A DNA stretch of 15,848 nucleotides from an uncultured Pseudomonadales bacterium (GCA_905478725.1 CAJQJT010000205.1:1-15848), one strand, 5' to 3'. Shown: positions 6,137-14,837, numbered from the stretch's first letter. Notes: a model not told the origin generated them from the letters alone. A program made the numbers and translations.

Positions 6137-7972
6137 TCACTCAGCGCTATCCAGGGAAAACTGCAACTCAGCAAGTCGGGCATAGAGTGGACTGGAGGCG
6201 ATCAATTCCTGATGACTACCCTGAGCCACTTTCTTGCCCTGATCCATCACCACAATGGTATCCGCATGGAGAATCGTCGCCAGACGATGGGCAATAATCA
6301 CCGTAGTGCGCCCTTTCATCAGCTTATCCAAAGCCAATTGCACCTTGTATTCACTCTCCGCATCCAAGGCACTGGTGGCCTCATCTAACAGCAAAATGCG
6401 TGGATCTTTTAACAGCGCACGGGCTATGGCTATACGCTGGCGTTGACCGCCAGAGAGCCGTACGCCCTGCTCACCCAAATCACTGTGATAGGCATCTGGC
6501 AACTGATTGATAAACTCATCGGCATGGGCCGCCTTAGCAGCTGCAATCACCTGCTCGTCCGTAGCCTCGCTATTACCGTAGCGAATGTTGTACATCACAT
6601 CACCGGTAAACAGAGTGGGCTGTTGCTGCACCACCGCAATCTGCTCACGCAATTGGGTCGGAGTCATCTGACGAATATTGATATCCCCGAGACAGAGTTC
6701 ACCCTGTTGCGGATCATAGAACCGCTGAATCAAATCAAACAGCGTCGACTTGCCCGCACCTGAAGGACCCACCAGAGCAACAATCGCGCCCTCTTTAATG
6801 GTCAGAGAAAAATCATCCAAAGCGGGCTGCTCGGGTCGCGAGGGATAACAAAAATGGACATTGCTCAGCTCAAGCTGCGCTGGCAACTGATCGACACCAG
6901 CCAATGGCTGATCTGGAACCAAAATCTGATTGTCTGCATGTAGTAGTTCCATCAATCGATCAGTGGCACCGGCTGCGCGCTGCAGTTCACCATAGACCTC
7001 AGACAGTGACGCCACACCAGTGGCCATCAGTATGGCGTAAAAGATAAAGGCGCCAAGATCACCGCCGCTCATCTTACCGTTAATCACATCGCTACCACCG
7101 ACCCAGAGCATGCCCGAGAGCGCACCAAACACCAGCAGAATAACCACAGCCATTAAAACGGCTCGCTGACGCACACGAGTACGGGCGATCAAAAAGGCTC
7201 GCTCTACTTCGCTGCCGAAGGCGGCTTTTTCCTGTTCTTCATGGGTAAAACTCTGCACGGTCTTAATATGCTGAATAATTTCACCTGCATAACTGCCGAC
7301 ATCGGCAATAGAGTCCTGACTGTCCCGGGAGAGCTTGCGTACCTTGCGACCAAAAATCAGGATCGGCATCAGTACGAGAGGCACGGCGACAATAATCATC
7401 AGCGAGAGTTTGAAATTGGTCACCAGCAGCATAATCAGTGCGCCGGTAAAGCTAATCGCACTGCGCAACGCAATGGAGGCAGAGGAGCCTATAATCGACT
7501 GCAACAAGGTGGTATCAGAAGTCAGTCGCGACATAATATCGCCACTGCGGTTGGTCTCAAAGAATGCCGGATGCAGGGCGACGATATGATTGAACACCGC
7601 TTTACGCAAATCCGCAGTAACTCGCTCACCCAGCCAAGAGATTAGATAAAAGCGCACATAGGTGCCCATCGCCATCAACACAGAGGCAATGACGATAAAC
7701 ATAATCGCTTGATTAAGGTGGCTGAGAGATTGCTGGGCAAAACCCTGGTCTATCACCATGCGCAGGCCCTGGCCTACGGATAATGTAATGCCCGCGGTAA
7801 ACACCAATGCGGTGAGAAATACCCAGACCTGTAATTTATAGGGTTTAAAAAACTGTACCAATGACAGCAGCGTTGACATCTTTTTAGGCGCCGCTGCTAC
7901 CGGCTCAGTAACTGCTTGCGGCGCATCGACGGATTCTGCACTGAGATTGTCACTGGAATTGCTAATTGTCAC
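6137..7972 (-). CDS. ABC exporter half-transporter (MsbA-related, TMD-NBD fusion)
   Basis: This 611-aa inner-membrane protein combines a six-helix exporter domain (about 45-330) with an ATPase domain (about 365-600). ATPase motifs are the A-loop Y376, Walker A GPSGAGKST (402-410), Q-loop VVQQQP, signature LSGGQ (506-510), Walker B ILLLDE (526-531), D-loop SALD and H-loop H562 in IIAHRLAT. All are intact, so a homodimer should be active. It resembles the MsbA-related group TIGR02204, whose substrates are not firmly known; lipid or drug export is the usual guess. About 40 polar residues precede the first helix, as is common in this group. The start is GTG (7970-7972) with a weak ribosome site. 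The next possible start, ATG at residue 32, also leaves the domains intact. The esterase gene follows on the same strand after a gap of about 126 bp. Confidence 0.88.
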   Translation of the reverse strand: MTISNSSDNLSAESVDAPQAVTEPVAAAPKKMSTLLSLVQFFKPYKLQVWVFLTALVFTAGITLSVGQGLRMVIDQGFAQQSLSHLNQAIMFIVIASVLMAMGTYVRFYLISWLGERVTADLRKAVFNHIVALHPAFFETNRSGDIMSRLTSDTTLLQSIIGSSASIALRSAISFTGALIMLLVTNFKLSLMIIVAVPLVLMPILIFGRKVRKLSRDSQDSIADVGSYAGEIIQHIKTVQSFTHEEQEKAAFGSEVERAFLIARTRVRQRAVLMAVVILLVFGALSGMLWVGGSDVINGKMSGGDLGAFIFYAILMATGVASLSEVYGELQRAAGATDRLMELLHADNQILVPDQPLAGVDQLPAQLELSNVHFCYPSRPEQPALDDFSLTIKEGAIVALVGPSGAGKSTLFDLIQRFYDPQQGELCLGDINIRQMTPTQLREQIAVVQQQPTLFTGDVMYNIRYGNSEATDEQVIAAAKAAHADEFINQLPDAYHSDLGEQGVRLSGGQRQRIAIARALLKDPRILLLDEATSALDAESEYKVQLALDKLMKGRTTVIIAHRLATILHADTIVVMDQGKKVAQGSHQELIASSPLYARLAELQFSLDSAE

Positions 7973-7986
7973 AGGGTCACCGAGTT

Positions 7987-8034
7987 TGAGTTAATAAGCT
8001 GCTGAGTTCATAGGCTGTTGAGTTAATGGTGCAG
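7987..8034. repeat. Three 16-bp tandem repeats upstream of the ABC exporter gene
   Basis: TGAGTT recurs at 7987, 8003 and 8019, exactly 16 bp apart. Units one and two agree at 12 of 16 positions as TGAGTTnATnnGCTGn; unit three keeps TGAGTTAAT and then diverges. The array starts 15 bp upstream of the GTG of the ABC gene, in its presumed leader or promoter. The rest of the 7973-8215 gap shows no convincing gene or hairpin terminator. Confidence 0.55.
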
Positions 8035-8215
8035 ACAGTTGAAGAGCCACCCCATTAAGGCCGCACAGGATTTAATTGCCCGCGATTATGCACTGCTCGC
8101 AAAAATAGACAAGGAAGAAAGATGCCGAGACAGCTTTTCCTGCGCCAAACCGGAGCTCTACGGAAGTGTCCTCTTAGAAGTCCCTTATTAAGAAGCGCCA
8201 TACTTAATCTTCCAT

Positions 8216-8521
8216 TCAATAAAGCTGATTATCAGCCAACGGCACCTCAAGAGCATTCGACTCGCCCTTCTCCGGTCCGCCAATCATTTCATCATAGGCG
8301 CTGGTCTGGCGCAGTACCGTGCTAACGGCGGACACTTTGCGCAGCTGCTTCTGTAATTCCAGCAACTTGGTCGAGCGCAACAGCTTGCCGCGCTCATCGG
8401 CCACATAGTGCTCGACGCCGTCGATAATCGCCGACACCTGATAGAGGCTTAAATCTATCGAGTGATAAATTAACTTTTCCACGACAAAATATTTGTTCAG
8501 TTTTGAAAGCGCTATGGCCAC
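8216..8521 (-). CDS. DUF6482 family protein
   Basis: This small cytoplasmic protein has 101 aa and no signal peptide or membrane segment. The middle and C-terminal parts contain DGVEHYVADERGKLLRS, a helix LLELQKQL, VLRQTSAYDEMIGGP and the final ALEVPL. I recognise this as the pattern of the DUF6482 family, common in gammaproteobacteria and of unknown function. The start is GTG (8519-8521) with AAGAGG 8 nt upstream, a strong site, so I trust the non-ATG start. It is divergent from the TonB receptor gene across 135 bp. No link in function with its neighbours can be read from the sequence. Confidence 0.8.
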   Translation of the reverse strand: MAIALSKLNKYFVVEKLIYHSIDLSLYQVSAIIDGVEHYVADERGKLLRSTKLLELQKQLRKVSAVSTVLRQTSAYDEMIGGPEKGESNALEVPLADNQLY

Positions 8522-8566
8522 ATTAACTACCTCTTATCAACCTATTGTCTATGTACGAGAGATCGC

Positions 8567-8576
8567 GCCATTTGGC
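8567..8576. promoter_or_regulatory. Short inverted repeat between divergent DUF6482 and receptor genes
   Basis: GCCA-TT-TGGC is a 10-bp inverted repeat in the 135-bp divergent gap. It could be half of an operator, but it is short and I find no convincing -35/-10 pair around it and no clear Fur-like box. The remainder of the gap is AT-rich and presumably holds both promoters. Confidence 0.2.
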
Positions 8577-8656
8577 TTTATATTGGTGATTTTCCCTAAA
8601 CCAGATAGTCATAAACCGAGTTGCACTTATGCACCTTTTGCTAAAGACTGGCGACC

Positions 8657-10765
8657 ATGAGCATCGCAACCAATGGCAACGATAAAAATATGAAAGCAAT
8701 TATTACCGTACTAACACTCAGCCTGATTCCCGCTTTAGTTGCTGCAGAAAAGCTAGCGGAGAATACGAAACAGCTCCAAGCAGACAGCATTATAGAAACA
8801 GTGGTAGTCACCGGCCGCCGCAGCGAACAGAACCTCAGTCAGTTGATCGGTGCAGCAGGCCAGGTCTCAGCAGAAGAGCTGCAGCGCATTGGCCACGCCC
8901 ATATCAATGAGTCCGCCGCGCGTATCCCCGGCGTTTGGCTAAGCCGCGGCAATGGTCAAGAATTGCTCGCCGCCGTGCGCTCACCCGTTTTTACTGGCGC
9001 TGGCAGCTGTGCCGAAATTCTTACCACCGAGGATGGCCTGCCGATCCGCCCTACCGGCATGTGTAACGTCAACCAGCTCTTTGAAGTGAATAGCGAACAG
9101 GCTTCAGGACTGGAAATCTGGCGTGGGCCTGGCACCGTGTTTTATGGCTCAAATGCCATGCACGGTGTGATCAACAGTCTCTCCGCCGATATTCAACGCA
9201 ACTATTTATCGCTGGAAAGCGGTAGCCATGACTACAACCGCGTCAAGCTGGGCTGGCGTGAGCAGCGTGGCAATCAGACTTGGCAGATCGCTGCCAATGG
9301 TGTCAGTGATAAAGGCTTTAAAGATGACGCTGGCTTCGATCAGCAGAAGCTCTCTCTCAAGCACAGCTGGATCGGTTCTGAATTGAGCACCGACACCCAT
9401 CTAGCACTGGTTAATCTCAACCAAGAGACCGCAGGCTATATCAAAGTTAAAGATTCCTACAAAGACTCCAGCGCATGGAAAGCCAACCCCAACCCAGAAG
9501 CTTTTCGCGATGGCCAGGCCATGCGCCTCTCGTCACGGATCAGCGGCGCCACCAGCGCGGGCAACCAATGGCAGATAACCCCCTATGTTCGCAAAAGTGA
9601 AATGACGTTTTTGCAGCACTACCTGCCGGGTCAGCCCGAAGAAAAGAATGGTCAGACCAGTGCGGGAGTGCAGTCTAGCTACCAGACCAGCCTCGCCACT
9701 GATACGACTCTGTGGCTCGGCACTGATGTGGAATGGGCCAGCATGTGGGTTGAGGAATTTCAAGCCAATGCACTGGGCGTCGCCAACAATGTGCGCTTCC
9801 AGGGTCAGCACTATGACTTTGAAGTGGACAGCCAGCAGATCGCCCTCTTCGCCAATCTCGAATGGCAGGTCAGCGACCAGCTAACCACTGAGATGGGCCT
9901 GCGTTATGAATATCTCAATTACGACTATGAGAACAATATGCTCTCTGGCACCACCAGAGACGATGGCAGCGACTGTAATTCCGCAGATGGAAGCTGTCGC
10001 TACTTCCGCGCAGAGGATCGCTCCGACAGCACCAACAATTTCAACTTCCACCTGGGTGCCGACTACAGCTTTAGCGACAACCTCTCTGCTTATGCCAGAG
10101 TCGCCAGCGCCTATCGCGCGCCGCAGATCAATGAGATCTATCGTCTGCAGCGCGAGCAAGCCGTGGCCGACATCAAGCCTGAGCAGCTCGACAGCATTGA
10201 AGCGGGACTGCGTTTTCGCCAAGACAATCTCGCCGCCGAGTTAAATATTTACCGCATGGATAAAGAGCAGGTCATCATTAACGACTCCAGCGGTTTTGTG
10301 GTCAGCAATGGCGAAACCAGCCACCGGGGTGTCGAGCTACAGCTTAGTTATGCGATCAACCCCGCTTGGCAGATCGCCGCAGCCGGTAACTGGGCAAAGC
10401 ATCTCTATGAGCAGAACAGCCTGATCAACGGAGCCAGTATTAATGGTAACGACATAGACACAGCACCGCGCACTCAGGGCAGCGCCCAGCTGCTGTATAC
10501 GCCCAGCGAAACACTCAGTGCTGAGTTGGAATGGGTCTCTCTCGGAGACTACTATCTGGATCCCGCTAACGCCCATCAGTACGCTGGCCACGATGTGGTG
10601 AACTTCACCGTTCAGCAGCGTTATGAGCAATGGGATCTGCGCCTAAGAATCACTAACCTGACGGATGAGCGTATTGCCGACCGGGCCGACTTTGGCTTTG
10701 GCAGTTACAGATACTTTGTCGGTGAAGGTCGTGGAGTGTTGGCTGAGGTCAAACGCTACTTCTAA
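8657..10765 (+). CDS. TonB-dependent outer-membrane receptor
   Basis: This is a TonB-dependent transporter of 702 aa that would carry a scarce substrate across the outer membrane using energy from TonB-ExbBD. A signal peptide MKAIITVLTLSLIPALVAA begins at residue 12. ETVVVTG (47-53) is the TonB-box region. The plug follows, with IPGVWLSRG, DGLPIRPTG, IEIWRGP-like LEIWRGPGTVFYGSNAMHGVIN, and then a barrel of about 525 residues ending in the aromatic F702. C118 and C136 in the plug and a CNSADGSC loop in the barrel may form disulfides. The ATG at 8657 adds 11 residues; the ATG at 8690 gives a cleaner signal peptide, so the true start is open. The substrate is not evident; there is no siderophore, B12 or sugar gene nearby. 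It converges on the DUF3604 gene. Confidence 0.9.
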   Translation: MSIATNGNDKNMKAIITVLTLSLIPALVAAEKLAENTKQLQADSIIETVVVTGRRSEQNLSQLIGAAGQVSAEELQRIGHAHINESAARIPGVWLSRGNGQELLAAVRSPVFTGAGSCAEILTTEDGLPIRPTGMCNVNQLFEVNSEQASGLEIWRGPGTVFYGSNAMHGVINSLSADIQRNYLSLESGSHDYNRVKLGWREQRGNQTWQIAANGVSDKGFKDDAGFDQQKLSLKHSWIGSELSTDTHLALVNLNQETAGYIKVKDSYKDSSAWKANPNPEAFRDGQAMRLSSRISGATSAGNQWQITPYVRKSEMTFLQHYLPGQPEEKNGQTSAGVQSSYQTSLATDTTLWLGTDVEWASMWVEEFQANALGVANNVRFQGQHYDFEVDSQQIALFANLEWQVSDQLTTEMGLRYEYLNYDYENNMLSGTTRDDGSDCNSADGSCRYFRAEDRSDSTNNFNFHLGADYSFSDNLSAYARVASAYRAPQINEIYRLQREQAVADIKPEQLDSIEAGLRFRQDNLAAELNIYRMDKEQVIINDSSGFVVSNGETSHRGVELQLSYAINPAWQIAAAGNWAKHLYEQNSLINGASINGNDIDTAPRTQGSAQLLYTPSETLSAELEWVSLGDYYLDPANAHQYAGHDVVNFTVQQRYEQWDLRLRITNLTDERIADRADFGFGSYRYFVGEGRGVLAEVKRYF

Positions 10766-10798
10766 GGCTTAACGCTCTATAGTTAAAAAGCATCATGC

Positions 10799-10841
10799 AA
10801 AAAAAACCAGGCCACTCTCTGCAGCGGGCCTGGTTTTTTTT
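10799..10841. terminator. Bidirectional intrinsic terminator
   Basis: AAAAAAAACCAGGCC (10799-10813) pairs perfectly with GGCCTGGTTTTTTTT (10827-10841), a 15-bp stem with a 13-nt loop. The GC core ends in eight T on either strand, so it can stop transcription from the TonB receptor gene (plus) and from the DUF3604 gene (minus), which converge here. Confidence 0.93.
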
Positions 10842-10861
10842 CGCACTCATCAAGCGACATA

Positions 10862-12838
10862 TTAGTTGCTAGGCTCATACCAAATTGGCGAGCTGTAAGC
10901 ACGATCCTGAGTGGTTCTCTCCACATAGGGTGCCATCTCAACATCGAACTGGGCAGCATCATAAGACGTCCATCGCGGCGACGGCACTTCAATAGCGCGA
11001 ACATAGTAGAAGGCCTTCTGCTCCGGGATAAACTCCGGATCCTGCCACAGGGCAGTCAATTCAACAGCACCGTATTTGTTGCTATAAGTTGCCTTGGCTT
11101 CATCCACAGTGGAAGGGATATCCGCAATGTCACCAGTGGCATCCATTGAACGCAGCTCAGGGTTGCTCCAGGCGACGTTAAAAACTTTCTCGTGCACTGC
11201 ACCTTCGGCATCTTCCCAGCCTTTAATCACCTGTAAGCGATCGAGGTTGGCACCGTTGGGGTCCTTCGCAGTCTGCAACATAAACACTGGGGCGCTGGCA
11301 TCGCTCTGTAACAGAGTTGAACCCATAGAGACGCCTTTGCTGTACCCGATATCGGGCATATTCGAGGCTTCCAGATCAGCTTCAGTAAAGTCCCAACCGC
11401 CAAAGAACCGAACCGTCATGCGACTACCGGTAGTGGCATAGACTTCTTTGCGTTGAATCGCATCCCAGATACCTTCACGGGTGTTCTCGGTTGCCCAGAC
11501 TGCAGCGTAACCAGAAGCGGCCATCATAAAGCCAGGAACGGTGAACTTACCGCGTCCACCCACAGCATCTTTCCAGCGATCTGGCTGCGGCTCCATACCG
11601 GCGCTGTGCTTGCCATAAAAATTGTCTTCAGCAGCGGTGGCCAGTGAGGTGTGTGAATCAGTAGAGCCGATCATGCCGAATTTGTAAGGGTTAGCACCAT
11701 AAGCAGACTCCAGTGCCAAACCATTTTTCAGTGCTTCCCGAGCATACTCAAAGGGAATCATCTGATCAGTTTTGGGCACACCGGCAAAATCACCTAGGTC
11801 CCAGCTTTCGTAATCGGCAAAGCGATCATCTGGCGATAACAGGGGATGAGCTTCGCCATCGCCTTTAATCTGAGTGACCTCATAGACAGGCTCCCAGCGA
11901 GCACGACGCGCGGCATAGTCAGAATCCATCTGATCACCAAACTCTAGTTCTGCAGTGGGAAACATCAGGCCATTGGAGAGATTGCCGTTGTGGGCGATGG
12001 CCAGCACTTTGCCGCCACTGGTCTCTTCATACTTTTCTAAGAAGTCCCACAGCACTCTCGGGTCCGAATTCTCTTTTGGCGACAGAGGTAATAGGCTCTG
12101 CGCAGTCTCGGCATCGTCGCGATAGATCACTACCCGATGCAAGTTCTGGCCACCCTTCTGGGCAGTAAACTCAAAGCCGATCAATGGTGTAAAGGTACCG
12201 GGATCATAATGGGCATCAGCGGTGGCAGTCAGGTAATCCCAAGCATTGCCGCGGATATCTTTGTCTTCCAACTCACGGGGCGTATCTGACCTAGTCTGAG
12301 TGGAATCCAACTGGCGGGCATCATCTACCTCACCGGCAAATAGGATCTCTGACCAAGCTTGCAATGTGGGGTTGGCCAGCAGTTTGGGGTTGCCCGCTTT
12401 AAGGGCAATCATGGCGCCAACACCGTCGGTGTGATCCGCCAGCACTAAGAAGTCCAAAGGCTCGCGCAGCTGAGCTGGTTGGCCTTTGGTGGCCATGACC
12501 TTCTCGCCTTTGGCGAAACGATAGGCATCATCTGGGCCCAGAGTGTTGCCGAAGATAAAGGCATCCATAGAGAAGTTGGAGTGCAGATGGGTATCACCCC
12601 AAAACACCTGCTTCTGTAAAGGCTGATCTGCCACAGGGGAATAATGTGGATCCTGATTGCGGGTTTGCTCCGCAACTACGTAACCGGTCTTATCGGCTTT
12701 GGCCTGCAGTGCTGGACTAGCGCCACCCTCTTCAGCCACCTGCTCCACCTGAGTGACTTCTGACTCTTGGTTAAAAGACCAGCCAGCGTAAAAAGCGATG
12801 CCGATCAGCGCAATGATAAGACTATTTTTTAAGTTCAA
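10862..12838 (-). CDS. DUF3604 protein with PHP-type metal site, membrane-anchored
   Basis: This 658-aa protein starts with an uncleaved-looking anchor (LIIALIGIAFYAGW, 7-20) and a polar linker, so the main domain is probably periplasmic. The DUF3604 domain carries the metal ligands of the PHP phosphoesterase/hydrolase superfamily: GDTHLHSNFS (81-90), LADHTDG (133-139), GFEFT with E223, AHNGN (282-286) and GSTDSHT (391-397). All metal positions are kept, so hydrolase activity is plausible, but the family's substrate is not established. The start is TTG (12836-12838) with GAGGGA 7 nt upstream; the next Met is residue 91, inside the active-site motif, so a non-ATG start is needed. It converges on the TonB receptor and shares its terminator, a hint of joint use of one substrate. 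Confidence 0.87.
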   Translation of the reverse strand: MNLKNSLIIALIGIAFYAGWSFNQESEVTQVEQVAEEGGASPALQAKADKTGYVVAEQTRNQDPHYSPVADQPLQKQVFWGDTHLHSNFSMDAFIFGNTLGPDDAYRFAKGEKVMATKGQPAQLREPLDFLVLADHTDGVGAMIALKAGNPKLLANPTLQAWSEILFAGEVDDARQLDSTQTRSDTPRELEDKDIRGNAWDYLTATADAHYDPGTFTPLIGFEFTAQKGGQNLHRVVIYRDDAETAQSLLPLSPKENSDPRVLWDFLEKYEETSGGKVLAIAHNGNLSNGLMFPTAELEFGDQMDSDYAARRARWEPVYEVTQIKGDGEAHPLLSPDDRFADYESWDLGDFAGVPKTDQMIPFEYAREALKNGLALESAYGANPYKFGMIGSTDSHTSLATAAEDNFYGKHSAGMEPQPDRWKDAVGGRGKFTVPGFMMAASGYAAVWATENTREGIWDAIQRKEVYATTGSRMTVRFFGGWDFTEADLEASNMPDIGYSKGVSMGSTLLQSDASAPVFMLQTAKDPNGANLDRLQVIKGWEDAEGAVHEKVFNVAWSNPELRSMDATGDIADIPSTVDEAKATYSNKYGAVELTALWQDPEFIPEQKAFYYVRAIEVPSPRWTSYDAAQFDVEMAPYVERTTQDRAYSSPIWYEPSN

Positions 12839-12852
12839 TTAGGATTCCCTCA

Positions 12853-12869
12853 TTATTATTATTTTGTGC
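12853..12869 (-). promoter_or_regulatory. Leader motif shared with the esterase gene (copy 2)
   Basis: On the minus strand GCACAAAATAATAATAA lies 15-31 nt before the TTG start of the DUF3604 gene and is identical to 6025-6041 before the esterase. Here it is certainly non-coding leader. Its last base is the A of a four-codon ORF (ATG AGG GAA TCC TAA) whose stop directly abuts the TTG start. Confidence 0.35.
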
Positions 12870-13034
12870 TCTGTCTCCACTGGCTGTGCGCTTGAAGCCC
12901 GTTTCAGAGCCCCTTGTCAGAGCCCTTCTCAAGCGCCAAGGCCACAACCCAGCGTCAACGATCTTTTTATTATCGGCGGCGATTTTACCACTAAAAAACA
13001 ATTTCGTTAGCGTCCAAAGCCGACAGCTTATTCA

Positions 13035-13043
13035 TGCTAATAT
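13035..13043 (+). promoter_or_regulatory. Possible extended -10 promoter of the FAD oxidoreductase gene
   Basis: TGCTAATAT fits an extended -10 element (TGn followed by TAATAT), 49 nt before the ATG at 13093. No good -35 hexamer is found at 16-18 bp, so this is weak. The surrounding divergent gap 12839-13092 otherwise holds only the DUF3604 leader and two copies of TCAGAGCCC 13 bp apart. Confidence 0.25.
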
Positions 13044-13092
13044 CGCGTTCTGACAGCACCACTAAAACGACTAATACGATTAAAAAACTCCT

Positions 13093-14730
13093 ATGCTAAG
13101 ACTCAGCGAAATCAAACTACCCCTAGACCATAGCGACGACGATCTGCAGCGGGAGATTCTGCGCACCCTGAGCATAGATGCTGACGAATTAGCCAGCTTT
13201 AGTATTTTCAAACGCAGCCACGATGCCCGCAAGCGCGGTCGCATAATGCTCATCTATCAGCTGGATGTAGTGCTCGCAGACCAAGCCGAGAGACGCGTAC
13301 TTGAGACCACCCCTGCTCTGCCTCGTGTGGGTCCCAGTCCCGATACCAGCTATAAATTTGTCGCCGAGCCCCTGACAGATTTCCCACAGGCCAATCAACA
13401 GCGTCCGATTGTGGTGGGCTTTGGTCCCTGCGGCATTCTCGCCGCATTGGTGTTAGCCCAGATGGGACTCAAACCCATAGTGCTGGAGCGTGGCCAGGAA
13501 GTGCGCCAGCGCACCAAAGAGACCTGGGGGTTTTGGCGCAAACGCAAACTCAACACCGAGTCCAACGTACAGTTTGGTGAAGGCGGCGCCGGCACCTTTT
13601 CCGATGGCAAACTCTGGAGTCAGGTAAAAGATCGCCGTCATCTTGGGCGCAAAGTGTTGCGTGAATTTGTCATTGCCGGTGCCCCGGAAGAAATTCTCAC
13701 CGACAGCAGACCCCATATTGGCACCTTTAAGCTGGTCAGTATGGTGGAGAATATGCGCGCCGAGATTATTCGTCTCGGTGGCGAGATACGCTTTGAGCAA
13801 AAGGTCGAAGGCCTATTGCGCGATCCAGACAACGCTGAGGGACAAGGCCAAATAACGGGTCTGACATTAGCTACAGGTGAAGTACTTCACAGTCGTCATA
13901 TAGTGATCGCCATAGGCCATAGCGCCCGAGATAGCTTTCAGATGCTGCTCGATCACGGCGTCTATATTGAAGCCAAGCCCTTCTCTATTGGCTTTCGTAT
14001 CGAACATCCCCAGTCAACCATCGATAAAGCACGCTTTGGCGATCAGGCCGGACATCCCATACTGGGAGCCGCGGAATACAAGCTGGTTCACCACTGTAAA
14101 AATGGCCGCACGGTTTACAGCTTTTGCATGTGCCCTGGCGGCACTGTGGTCGCTGCCACCTCGGAAGAGGGGCGCGTGGTGACCAACGGCATGTCCCAGT
14201 ACTCGCGCAATGAGCGCAATGCCAACGCCGCCATTGTGGTGGGTATTTCCCCCGAAGAAGATTTCCCCGACCACCCACTTGCTGGTATTGATTTACAGCG
14301 GCAATTAGAGACACTGGCCTACCAGCTTGGAGGCGAAAATTACAATGCCCCAGCACAGTTAGTGGGGGACTTTTTAAACCATCGCCCCTCCACTGAACTG
14401 GGTTCGGTGGAACCTTCGTATAAACCGGGTATCACCCTTGGGGATCTCTCCAAAACTATGCCCGCCTTTGCTGTGGCAGCTATTCGGGAAGCAATTCCCG
14501 AGTTCGATAAGCAGGTCAAAGGCTACGCTATGGCCGATGCCATAATGACTGGCGTGGAGACACGCACCTCGGCACCGGTGAGCATTAAGCGAGACAAGGT
14601 CTATCAGAGTGTCAACACCAGAGGGCTGTACCCCGCTGGGGAAGGCGCTGGCTATGCCGGTGGTATTTTGTCCGCTGGAATTGATGGTATTAAAGTGGCT
14701 GAAGCACTAGCATTAGATTTATTAAAATAG
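13093..14730 (+). CDS. NAD(P)/FAD-dependent oxidoreductase, COG2509 type
   Basis: This 545-aa cytoplasmic flavoprotein has about 100 residues of N-terminal domain (LPLDHSDDDLQREI, SFSIFKRSHDARKR), then the FAD dinucleotide fold VVGFGPCG (107-114) with VLERG (130-134) at the end of the second strand. FGEGGAGTFSDGKLWS (161-176) and the closing PAGEGAGYAGGILSAGIDG (514-532) are also present. The layout and length match the uncharacterised COG2509 dehydrogenases, such as Vibrio parahaemolyticus VP0956, whose electron donor and acceptor are unknown. CMCPGG (345-350) is part of the family pattern. The ATG at 13093 lacks a clear Shine-Dalgarno; the sequence before it is AAAAAACTCCT. It stands alone upstream of the aminotransferase gene, which is on the same strand 107 bp downstream. 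Confidence 0.88.
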   Translation: MLRLSEIKLPLDHSDDDLQREILRTLSIDADELASFSIFKRSHDARKRGRIMLIYQLDVVLADQAERRVLETTPALPRVGPSPDTSYKFVAEPLTDFPQANQQRPIVVGFGPCGILAALVLAQMGLKPIVLERGQEVRQRTKETWGFWRKRKLNTESNVQFGEGGAGTFSDGKLWSQVKDRRHLGRKVLREFVIAGAPEEILTDSRPHIGTFKLVSMVENMRAEIIRLGGEIRFEQKVEGLLRDPDNAEGQGQITGLTLATGEVLHSRHIVIAIGHSARDSFQMLLDHGVYIEAKPFSIGFRIEHPQSTIDKARFGDQAGHPILGAAEYKLVHHCKNGRTVYSFCMCPGGTVVAATSEEGRVVTNGMSQYSRNERNANAAIVVGISPEEDFPDHPLAGIDLQRQLETLAYQLGGENYNAPAQLVGDFLNHRPSTELGSVEPSYKPGITLGDLSKTMPAFAVAAIREAIPEFDKQVKGYAMADAIMTGVETRTSAPVSIKRDKVYQSVNTRGLYPAGEGAGYAGGILSAGIDGIKVAEALALDLLK

Positions 14731-14748
14731 CACTGTTAGATAGCCCTT

Positions 14749-14770
14749 CCTAAAAGGACTCTTCCTTAGG
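14749..14770 (+). terminator. Imperfect hairpin after the FAD oxidoreductase gene
   Basis: CCTAAAAGG (14749-14757) can pair with CCTTAGG (14764-14770) with a two-base bulge and a 6-nt loop, 19 nt past the stop. No T-run follows, so it would be a poor intrinsic terminator; it may only slow the polymerase or stabilise the 3' end. Confidence 0.2.
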
Positions 14771-14810
14771 CCTATCGTTAACCAGATAAGAAAATAACAA
14801 TAAACGTCTC

Positions 14811-14825
14811 GGCAACCCAGTTGCC
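14811..14825 (+). promoter_or_regulatory. Hairpin directly before the aminotransferase ribosome site
   Basis: GGCAAC (14811-14816) pairs with GTTGCC (14820-14825) around a 3-nt loop. The strong ribosome site AGGGGA starts at the next base (14826) and lies 6 nt before the ATG. The hairpin leaves the site free but could help keep it open or bind a regulator in the leader. Confidence 0.3.
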
Positions 14826-14837
14826 AGGGGAAGCACC

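Noticed and set aside
7241..7645. 134-codon plus-strand ORF
   Set aside because: It is the antisense shadow of the ABC exporter membrane domain; its composition is typical of a shadow frame.
8122..8325. 67-codon plus-strand ORF starting MPRQLFLRQ with AAGGAAG upstream
   Set aside because: The ribosome site is good, but the second half is antisense to the well-supported DUF6482 gene, and the product is low-complexity with no recognisable pattern.
12904..12925. Two copies of TCAGAGCCC 13 bp apart
   Set aside because: Only two short copies in a GC-rich patch with no clear promoter nearby; too little to call an operator.
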